Shown one piece after another: positions 56,151 through 64,000 of a stretch of DNA of 64,000 nucleotides. The translations under genes were made by a program, and so were the position numbers. Numbering within the stretch: position 1 is the first letter of the stretch; each line of letters opens with the position of its first letter. Below the pieces are notes generated by a model. It did no database searches. It was given only the letters and a program-made list of their open reading frames with translations, and had not been told where the DNA came from. This stretch comes from Limnephilus marmoratus (lineage: Eukaryota; Arthropoda; Insecta; Trichoptera; Limnephilidae), in contig OU862908.1 in the NCBI GenBank assembly GCA_917880885.1, forward strand, positions 57,495,819 through 57,559,818, written 5' to 3'.

Positions 56151-57400
56151 TAATTATTTCATTAATAAAATGGTGCCACAAAGTGAATTTGCTAAATTTG
56201 AAGAAACACTATACCTGTTTGTTGTTGAATTTTTTTTTCTGAATTTGCTTACAGTTCGCAACAATCTGTAAATATGTAAATATTTCGCAATTCGTTTGCT
56301 TAAAAGTTTTCTTTGAATCTGTAATTGATTTTCTAATGCTGGACTTTTCCTCGACAGTTAATCCTATTTTGGTTCTTAAGTCGTCCCCTTCGAGTCTAAA
56401 GCTTTTAAGTACGAAAATAGGATTAATCTGTCCTTGGACAACTACGCGTCAGCTTAAGTCTTTTTGTTATTTGTAATAGTACCTACCTATTACAGAAACA
56501 ATTAATTAAAAACATAATAGTTTGAATGTAATTTTTCGAATTATTACTATTAAAAAAATGTTATAATTACGTTCGTTCGTTATCATGTTGGCAACATAGG
56601 TAGATAGGCGAATGCGCCATGTTTTATTCACGCAAGGCAAAATTAGAGTTTCGACATTTGATATCTGATGTGCGATTCAAATAATTTTTAGCACATAATT
56701 TCGGTTCTAATGACCAATTCACTATTATATTAGTATTTTTCGCCGGTTTTAATTGTTTAATAATGTCAATAATTTAGTTTTGTTAACATAAAAATGAGAG
56801 GTAATTTTTAGACTATTATTTTTTAAATGGCTTTTACCGCAAGAATTTAATAAAAATTCCACGAAATTGATGCTTTTTAATTACATAAATGCCTTGTGTT
56901 CGTTGAAATAAATACAAATTTAAAAAAACAAAGTTTATATTACCGAAAAATTATTCCATAATAGTTGAAATAAAGTTATTTTTGTTGTATCAATGGCTTT
57001 GAGTTGATATCTCACAATCGTCAATACTCATTATTTAACTGTGACAATTCTCTCTTCTTGGTAACACAGTATTTTTCACACACAGTAGGATGCAATCAGT
57101 TTACTTTGGTTTACACACTTTCCTCTTTTAGCTTCTTATTTGTCTTGCTTACAAGAGTACACATAATACTAAAAGTAGATATATTTAACGTATTCTTAGT
57201 TTATATTAATATGTATTACGTAAGAATGGGTAGGCTTATCGGCTATTGCCTTTATCGGAATCTTTTCACATTCAGGCGTGTGTGGTAATCACTAGGCAGT
57301 GATGAAGGGAACCACATAAATCCTTATGCAAAGAGAGAATCCCTAAATCACTGTATGTATAAAAAGTACATACCGGGGTCAGGGTTATTTTATGTGTACA
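56151..57400. other. no recognisable gene
   Basis: AT-rich. TAATCCTATTTTGG at 56362 recurs inverted near 56414 (AAAATAGGATTAAT). No gene. Confidence 0.4.
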
Positions 57401-57404
57401 ATTT

Positions 57405-57840
57405 GTTAGGCGATATGGGGATCTCAGCCCTGGGAACCATTTATTGGAAAACATGCCATAGGTCACGCCAAATGGTTCTCTACGTTTGGTTGACTTAAAA
57501 AGGATGCCCGGGTTGTTAGGGTGAGGTTTGTCTAGGTCTTTGCTGCGAATGCGTTTGCCCACCTACTGCATACTGGATCGGGAGAGACTGGTTGAGAGAG
57601 TCTAACCTAGACCTCTTCAGTTGGACTCTCTCGACCCATCACCTTTCACCGTAAGAACCGGGAGGGATTGATTCATACGTCCGACACTCCTGGACACTTC
57701 CACCCCTCATGCATTTTTCTTCTCAAAACCTCTTCTCATTCCTTACCCTAAGAAGACCCTCCACATACCATCCCAACATGACATAGACTCTGACGGCATT
57801 TTTCCTCTGGGCGCCTGTGTGGAGCTAAAATGTAAAAAAA
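57405..57840 (+). repeat. dispersed family B copy
   Basis: Starts GATATGGGGATCTCAGCCCT, includes the long extra segment, and ends at GCCTGTGTGGAGCTAAAATG. Longest version of the family in this window. Confidence 0.65.
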
Positions 57841-58194
57841 ATTTTTGCAAAATTTTTAAAATTACATGTAAATTATATTACTCATTGTTAGCAAAACCGT
57901 TTTGGTTACATCATATTTTATCGCTTTCAGCCTTTTATGTAGTTTTTTAAGTAATGCTACTCTTCCATTGATGCGTTTACTTGTGGTCGGAATAATGAAT
58001 AACTGATTTTTTTACTTTTTACGCATTTTTCAAAAGTCATGAAAACTAAATGGCACTAATTGGCCATTTGATGACAATGTTACATTTGAATATCTGTGAA
58101 ATATCTGAGCCTTAGTTCGAAATTGCGAATAGTCTTTCTTCTACATTGCTTTTTCTAGTTTATTTCTGCAATACTTAGATATATAATAAGGGAA

Positions 58195-60250
58195 CCGACA
58201 AAATGTGCTAATGCCTTTAATAAATATTTTGCTAACGTCGGACAAAATTTAGCTACACGGATCGATGAAAATTATAAAATAGATAATTTTTGAGAAGGAT
58301 TGTCATAAACAAAATAACCTATCTGCTTTCCAGCCAGTAACAACAAATGACATAAAAAATATTATAAATGAATTAAAAGGTGGATCTGCACCAGGATTTG
58401 ATGGAGTTACAGTGGAAATATTGAAGAAATACAACAGTTTTTTAAGCATTCCAATTGCACACATTATAAATATTAGCTTAAATAGTGGAATATTCCCTTC
58501 GATTTATAAAAAATCTATCGTAACACCCGTTTTCAAATCAGGCAGCCCTGAAGAAATATCAAATTATCGACCCATATCTCTTGTGTCAAACATTGCAAAA
58601 ATTTATGAAAAGATCGTAAAAAAGCAACTCATGTACTACATTGAAAATAATAAAATACTTAGTCGTAGCCAATTTGGATTTAGAGAGAAACTAAGTACTC
58701 ATGATGCCATTGCTGAACTTACCTCAACTATTTACAACGCATTAGACAAAAAAAACAAATGCCTTGGCATTTTCATTGATTTGCGCAAGGCTTTTGATAG
58801 TATCTCCCACACAAAACTAATTAATAAATTAAATGATATCGGTATTATTGGGAAGGTTAGGTATTGGCTGCAAAGTTATCTAACTCAAAGAAATCAAAAA
58901 GTAAAATTAAATAACTCACTAAGTGTAGATGAAACTTTAGAATTTGGAATCCCCCAGGGGACTGTTATTGGACCAATTTTATTTATAATATACGTAAACC
59001 AAATGTTTAAATTGTCACTTAATGGTAAACTTATATCTTTTGCTGACGACACTGCAATAATTATCGAAAAAAAGACGTGGAACGATATTACCAATGCAGC
59101 CAATCAAGACATGAAGGTTATAAAAAAATGGTTCGATAACAATTTATTATCACTCAACACAGAAAAAACTTATTATATTCCATTCTCTCTACAAGAAGAT
59201 GTGCCAAATAATTTAATTAACATAACAATTCATTCCAAAAATTGTGCAAATGACGGTACATGTAATACGGACTGCGCTAAGCTAAATCATAAATCTAATA
59301 TAAAATATCTTGGAATCTTAATAGATAAAAATGTTAAATGGAAAGATCATATCAATCTCACTGTGGAAAGAATAAGAAAACTTATCTATGTTTTTTATAA
59401 CATACGTAATATTTTAAACAGGAAAACTATAAAAATTGTCTATTATGCATTAATTCAGTCCTTATTACAGTACGGCATTATTGGGTGGGGAGGGGCCTTT
59501 AAGGCTTCCTTACAGCCCATAATTATAATGCAAAGAATAATTATAAAAATCATCCTTAAGAAAGCTTACGACTTCCCTACTACAGAGATATTTCGGGAAT
59601 TCAATGTAGCAACTATCACAGAATTGTATAAGAGAAACGCCTTATGCCAAATTTATAAAGAATATTTTATTCACAAAATTCACCCCTCAGATAGCATAAG
59701 CAATAGATTCAAAACTAATGGCTTAATAGCCATCCCTATGCTAAGAACAACCACGGCTCAGCACCACTATTTGTATTTAGGTGTAAGATGGTACAATATA
59801 TTATTATCCAAAAACAAAATAAACATAACAGAAACGCTGAAATATGAATTATTCAAAAAACAAATTAAGTCTCTGAAATTGGATAGTGATATATTGTACC
59901 CTTAATGTAAATTACCCCTACTGAAAATTGTAATATTTAATATTTAAAAAAAAAATGTATTGTTATTGTCCTTCATTAACTATATTTTTTTCTTAATTGT
60001 GTACTTATCTAAAATAATGTTGAACTTTTATTACATAAGTTCTTTGATAATTGTTTATACTCATTGGAACATCATTATTTTTATTTGCATGTAAATACTC
60101 CTCCCATAAACACGAGCTCCTAGAGCTCAACTTATGGAGTAGTAGAATAAAATGTCAAATATTTTATAACCTACCATATTATGTAACCATTTGAAATATG
60201 TAAACAAAAAAAAAAATCGTGAAATAAATAAAAAAAAAAAAAAAAAAAAT
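58195..60250 (+). mobile_element. best-preserved LINE, 5' truncated
   Basis: Coding sequence enters near 58198 in one frame (NAFNKYFANVGQNLATRIDE), shifts once near 58285, then is open to 59905. A 3' UTR of about 330 bp ends in a poly-A of about 20 at 60228-60249. ORF1 and the endonuclease are missing. Confidence 0.8.
58283..59905 (+). CDS. LINE reverse transcriptase, near intact
   Basis: Open from 58283; the first GTG used as a start (58412) is arbitrary because the protein continues upstream with ELKGGSAPGFDGV, a conserved entry to LINE reverse transcriptases. Counting from 58412: FKSGSPEEISNYRPISLVSN about residues 41-60; motif A FIDLRKAFDS (Asp123); motif B GIPQGTVIGPILF (179-191); motif C ISFADDTAII (FADD 210-213); then a Cys-rich insert CANDGTCNTDC, IKYLGILIDKNVKW and a C-terminal region with RWYNILLSK. 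All catalytic aspartates are present. Domain order fits the CR1/Jockey group. An upstream one-base frameshift near 58285 and the missing 5' end make autonomous movement unlikely, but the enzyme core looks intact. Confidence 0.85.
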   Translation: MIFEKDCHKQNNLSAFQPVTTNDIKNIINELKGGSAPGFDGVTVEILKKYNSFLSIPIAHIINISLNSGIFPSIYKKSIVTPVFKSGSPEEISNYRPISLVSNIAKIYEKIVKKQLMYYIENNKILSRSQFGFREKLSTHDAIAELTSTIYNALDKKNKCLGIFIDLRKAFDSISHTKLINKLNDIGIIGKVRYWLQSYLTQRNQKVKLNNSLSVDETLEFGIPQGTVIGPILFIIYVNQMFKLSLNGKLISFADDTAIIIEKKTWNDITNAANQDMKVIKKWFDNNLLSLNTEKTYYIPFSLQEDVPNNLINITIHSKNCANDGTCNTDCAKLNHKSNIKYLGILIDKNVKWKDHINLTVERIRKLIYVFYNIRNILNRKTIKIVYYALIQSLLQYGIIGWGGAFKASLQPIIIMQRIIIKIILKKAYDFPTTEIFREFNVATITELYKRNALCQIYKEYFIHKIHPSDSISNRFKTNGLIAIPMLRTTTAQHHYLYLGVRWYNILLSKNKINITETLKYELFKKQIKSLKLDSDILYP

Positions 60251-60940
60251 AATCTAAATAAACTTGTAGTTTATAAATTTTAATTAAATTTTATATATTT
60301 TTTAACATACTAGTTTGCGTAGCGCTCTTCATGCAAATCACAAAAGCCATATAAAATACCAGCGTAATTTTATTCCGAGTCCAACTGATATTTACCTGCA
60401 TAACATATTATTATTGTGTATTTGAATACATAGACAAACCCTTGCAATATCGGTAATTGGATAAACCCCGCTCTAACAATGCACGCTACCCCATCTCCTT
60501 CCGCTCCCCTATTCTCTGGGCTCCTGAAGCACTTTTGACTCCATTATAGTAATGAAACACAACCGCGATGGCCCAGTGGTCCACTTATTGAATACTCCAC
60601 CTTCAGCTCCCGTAGTTGGCAAGGGTCCAGCTTTACGTACACGGTAATAGAAGCTCTATGATAATTGATTCGCTAAAGGAGGACTTATACAACGATTATT
60701 TTGTGCTGACTCGTGATTTAATTCTACTTTTTCCATCTTTCTTCGTTCGTAATTCGCTTAATTTGTAGAATTTCAAAAACTGAAATTTGATATTTATTGC
60801 ATTTTAATACATATTTAAACTAGGTATTATATTATTCAATTCTTTAAGGGAGTTTATTGTTTTTACTTACTTTACATTTTTTAATAGTTTGAAGGCTTCG
60901 AAAATGTTTATGTGGAAAAAAAAATTATCTTTATTACATA
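60251..60940. other. no recognisable gene
   Basis: A TGGCCCAGTGGTCC phrase near 60568 resembles a tRNA A box, but no B box follows at the right distance. Otherwise AT-rich. Confidence 0.35.
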
Positions 60941-60941
60941 C

Positions 60942-61345
60942 TAGCTGACTCCCGGCATGCGTTGCTATGTCATTTAATAAATAAATCATTTCTCCCAGCG
61001 TGTCTTTTACCATTCGTCCCGTTTCCACCCCGCCTTCCCTCTCCCCACTCCCCTCTCCCGCTTCTCCCGCCCCGCGAACCCCCCTCTCGAGTTCCTCTCT
61101 CCACTCCCGCATTCCATACATTCAGTCCCGGTACATTCAGTTTTCAAACAGCTCGCGTGCCGCCTATTGCATTTTGTTATACAAATTTCATTATGCCAGA
61201 GCTCACCGCTTCTTTTATACAACCTTGTACTGACAATAACGAACACAGAAAAAAAAGAATTATCCAATTTGGTGCAGTCGTTCGGAAGTTATGCGCGTTC
61301 ATACATTTCGGCGATTTATTTTTATTTATATAGATAGATAGATAG
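60942..61345 (+). mobile_element. CTAGCTGACT-type non-autonomous element
   Basis: Starts ACTAGCTGACTCCCGGCATG, then CGTTGCTATGTCATTTAAT and a pyrimidine-rich stretch (CCCCACTCCCC words). It ends TGGTGCAGTCGTTCGGAAGT ... TTATATAGATAGATAGATAG. Open frames across the C-rich part are compositional. Confidence 0.55.
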
Positions 61346-61364
61346 ATAAATTTATATAACTTTA

Positions 61365-61993
61365 TTATTATATATAAATCTCACGTCACGCTGTTGCTCA
61401 AGATGAACTCCGAAACTACTTAACCGATTTTTCAACTTAGGATAATATCGGTAATTAACTATTATTGCGAATTAAATGACCCGGATAGACAAGAGGCTCT
61501 AGGTTCGAGTCCCAGTTGCGACCATAATATTTTGCTGTTTTTCTGTGTCTCGTTCTCTTTCATATTTTCGTTGAGATTATTATTATCTTCTTCTTCAATG
61601 ATATATTACATTAATAATAATATTTGGCTGATTTATAAAGCGCCGTTTTCGTGAAAAATCACCTTAAGGGCGTTGTACATTTAGCATATTTATAAGAAAA
61701 TAAAATTAATACGATAGGCTTACAACTAAGATTCAAAATTATTTACATTGATGGGAATAACCTTCAAAAGTTATAAAAAGAGAGATGTGCTCATAAAAAA
61801 TTGAATTAAATGTTCATTAAATGTTTGTTATAGGACAATGCTTTGTAATTATTTCTAAGTTCTATAATTTTCTAACAGATGGTGGTGTGAGTTAATTTAT
61901 CGACATAACATTTGGTTATCTAGGTTGGGTAACCATCCAGTAGATGGCGTTGTGATTTTCGTTAGCCACAGCGCGTGGCCGGGTCAGCTAGTA
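61365..61993 (-). mobile_element. CTAGCTGACC-type element, reversed
   Basis: On the plus strand it runs from ATATATAAATCTCACGTCAC and CTCCGAAACTACTTAACCGA to GGCCGGGTCAGCTAGTATTA. Inside are a B-box-like GGTTCGAGTCC at 61502-61512 and, reversed, the LINE/SINE 3' block of 6160-6262 at about 61605-61690, so it has captured or been hit by other repeats. Confidence 0.5.
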
Positions 61994-62046
61994 TTATTAT
62001 ACGTCTGTATAGGCTTTTACGAAAACGTGATTTGATAATTATTCTT

Positions 62047-62352
62047 TAATCATCATCATCATCACTATTGGCTCTACAACCCCTGGTGGGTCTTGGCCTC
62101 CTCAAGAGTCTTCCTCCACTCATCTCGGTTTTGTGCCAGCTCTCTCCAGTTTGGAAGCTCCAAGATAGATATGTCTTTGAGGACGTCGTCGCTCCATCTT
62201 AGTCTTAGCCTTCCCAGGCTCCTTCGCCCTATTGGTCTTGAGTTCAGCAGGGACTTTGGTGCTTGATGCTCGGTCATTCTCTCCACATGACCCAGCCACC
62301 GAAGTCTTCCCAATTTTATAAATTTTGCGACGTTTAGCTCCTTAAACAAAGT
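62047..62352 (-). mobile_element. 5'-truncated RTE-type LINE
   Basis: Minus strand, ending in a short (ATG)n tail (CATCATCATCATCA on plus, 62050-62063), as RTE-clade elements do. Almost all of the copy is protein-coding. Confidence 0.7.
62074..62349 (-). CDS. RTE-type LINE C-terminal fragment
   Basis: 91 codons reading LGRLRWLGHVERMTEHQAP, then GRRSLGRLRLRWSDDV, LPNWRELAQNRDEWRKTLEE and a stop after HQGL. LRWLGHVERM, GRxxLRWxDD and the W-R-x-x-A-x-x-R-x-x-W end are the hallmark of RTE/BovB-group C-termini. No catalytic residues; the 5' part was lost at insertion. The frame is intact, so it is fairly young. A much older relative is at 8200-8480. Confidence 0.75.
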   Translation of the reverse strand: MFKELNVAKFIKLGRLRWLGHVERMTEHQAPKSLLNSRPIGRRSLGRLRLRWSDDVLKDISILELPNWRELAQNRDEWRKTLEEAKTHQGL

Positions 62353-62427
62353 ATAGAGCTAAATAATTCTTTAATATATGTTTTTTAAATTATACCTAAC
62401 CCGTGCAGAAGCACAGTATTATGTTAA

Positions 62428-63123
62428 GAGCGTTTAACCAGCCAGCGGACGAAAATCCACATTTCGTCGAAAGTTGTTCTTACGATCGTGCAGGGCGGTT
62501 AGAATGAGAAAGATTAATTATTCTCCGTACCAGCTTTTTTAAATTATAACTCAATATCGAATTTATTTCAATTCAAATTAGCTTTAATTTATACCTTCAT
62601 CCAAAAATGCTGAAAGGCGTGATGGTAAAACTATTAAAATAATGTACTTTTTGTAGTTATTTTTTGATTATAAGTATTTATCATTTTTCAATAATATCTA
62701 AATTTAATAAGAATGTTAAAAAAATCTGAAATATATTAGTTTGTAAGTGCGCAAATAAATACACAAACGGACCAATTTTTGCCAAGAAACACATGTACGT
62801 ACATATTTTTTAATGATTTTATTGAAACTTAAATTAAAATTCTGAAACATACGTTTGCTAGATAATATATTGATTTATTTTACTGCATGATTATATTATT
62901 TGAAATGGGCGTGGTTGAAAAATTGAACAAATCTGCCAACGACCTATGGAATAACCTTATTATACTAAAAATTAAAAAATTTTCTCAAAATTTATTACAT
63001 ACGAATGCTAGATAAAAGAACAATCTTTCGAAATCCATTTATAATTTTTTGTGGAAAAGAGTCAATACGTCTAAAAACTTTTTTGAAAATGACGTATTTC
63101 TGGTTTTCTCTGGTAATGCCCTC
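62428..63123. mobile_element. TTAA-flanked MITE, copy 2
   Basis: 696 bp between TTAA at 62424-62427 and 63124-63127, same orientation as 11330-12042. The main difference is a 15-20-bp indel in which copy 1 has GGTATAATACAAAAAC. Same imperfect inverted ends. Confidence 0.8.
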
Positions 63124-63127
63124 TTAA

Positions 63128-64000
63128 GGTTGGTTATTATTTTTGAGGTAATTATTATAGTTGTTCATATACTTTTCTTACCACAGAAAGTTGTCCAAAA
63201 CTTTGTTATCCCATTCTAAGACGTTGTCAGAACTTACGTAAAATGTCAATATTTTTGTTATATTTTCGATGACAGACTACATTTTGGTTTGACACGATTA
63301 AATAACTATTGCATTATAAAAACTATTATGTAACCCGGTTATGCATTCAATCATAATTTTTTTTAGTTTTCCACACCGCTGCGGTTGTCTTCTTTAGCTG
63401 GTTAAAGAAAAAAAAACCTAACCAGAAACCGTACCTGCGCGAACTTATTTTCTGCATCTGTTTAATATCGTCTCGTAAAAATATTTCCCTCTCTGGAAAT
63501 TACATTAGATTTTCACAACCTGCCGTAATCATTACGGTGGCGTTTTCATGACTTTTAATGTATTGAGGTAAATATTTTTTTACGCAAAAACCTCGGATAA
63601 AAAAGGAATTTTCAAACAATTCCTATTATTCTTTTTCTACTTGGCTTTATCCGAAAGCGAGGATATGCGAGATAATATTTAAATGTTCACTGACTTTTTG
63701 TGCTCATAGATTTTCACAATACATGATATACTGAACTTCCATTCATTTTTACAGAGTTATGAAAAACATGATTTTTGATAATTTCTTATTACCATCACAA
63801 GAAGCGGAGAATGTTGCTTGTGTGATGATGGTGTAGATGGCAAGAAGAGGAAATAATCTATCTATCTGCATTATTTGCCTACGCAGCTACTAACATTTCT
63901 AACTTAATTGTCTTTTAAATAAATTAAAAATGTACTCGCAGAATAGTTTGTTGATTTCTTATAATATTTTTATCTAATAATATGTTTCTCTTCTTTCAGG
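63128..64000. other. no recognisable gene
   Basis: AT-rich. The last bases (CTCTTCTTTCAGG at the window edge) look like a polypyrimidine tract and a 3' splice site on the plus strand, so an exon may begin just past the window; nothing inside proves it. Confidence 0.35.

Overview
This is a gene-poor, AT-rich stretch of an animal nuclear genome, most likely an insect. The evidence is a short degenerate (CCTAA)n run of the insect telomere type, many TACCTAC-type words, arthropod-style LINEs, a Penelope-like element, hAT and Harbinger-type DNA elements and tRNA-derived SINEs. A lepidopteran or related order is my guess from repeat style only. I find no convincing host protein-coding gene. The one likely functional host gene is a tRNA-Ser(UGA) on the minus strand near 26.2 kb. 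Everything else I can name is mobile or repetitive DNA.

Layout. 0-6 kb: two small MITEs and a 3.6-kb perfect-style palindrome made of two head-to-head, equally truncated Penelope-like (PLE) copies, each with reverse transcriptase and GIY-YIG endonuclease. 6-10 kb: the 3' part of a LINE, an RTE-like remnant, and a SINE split by a Harbinger-type MITE. 10-15 kb: an internally deleted hAT element with a perfect 8-bp target duplication, a TTAA-flanked MITE (second copy at 62.4 kb), and an inverted pair carrying a hammerhead-like signature. 15-26 kb: dispersed families A, B and C, a Foldback-like element whose arms are tandem 15-bp repeats around telomere-like DNA, and a second hammerhead-like locus. 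26-36 kb: the tRNA, three LINE remnants of different lineages, and a 172-bp tandem array. 36-50 kb: families A and B in many copies, 9-bp minisatellites at two places in opposite orientation, and a LINE 3' fragment. 50-64 kb: a 239-bp fresh duplication, a palindromic G-rich element bounded by hammerhead-like motifs, the best preserved LINE (58.3-59.9 kb), elements starting CTAGCTGAC, an RTE remnant, and the second TTAA MITE.

The recurring theme is inverted duplication: the PLE pair, two loci with CTGATGA-hairpin-GAAAC signatures in mirror image, the Foldback-like arrays, back-to-back family B copies and a perfect hairpin in family A. The best candidate for something undescribed is the set of short elements with hammerhead-like cores that may be non-autonomous partners of PLEs. 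This rests on sequence pattern alone; no search or folding program was available.
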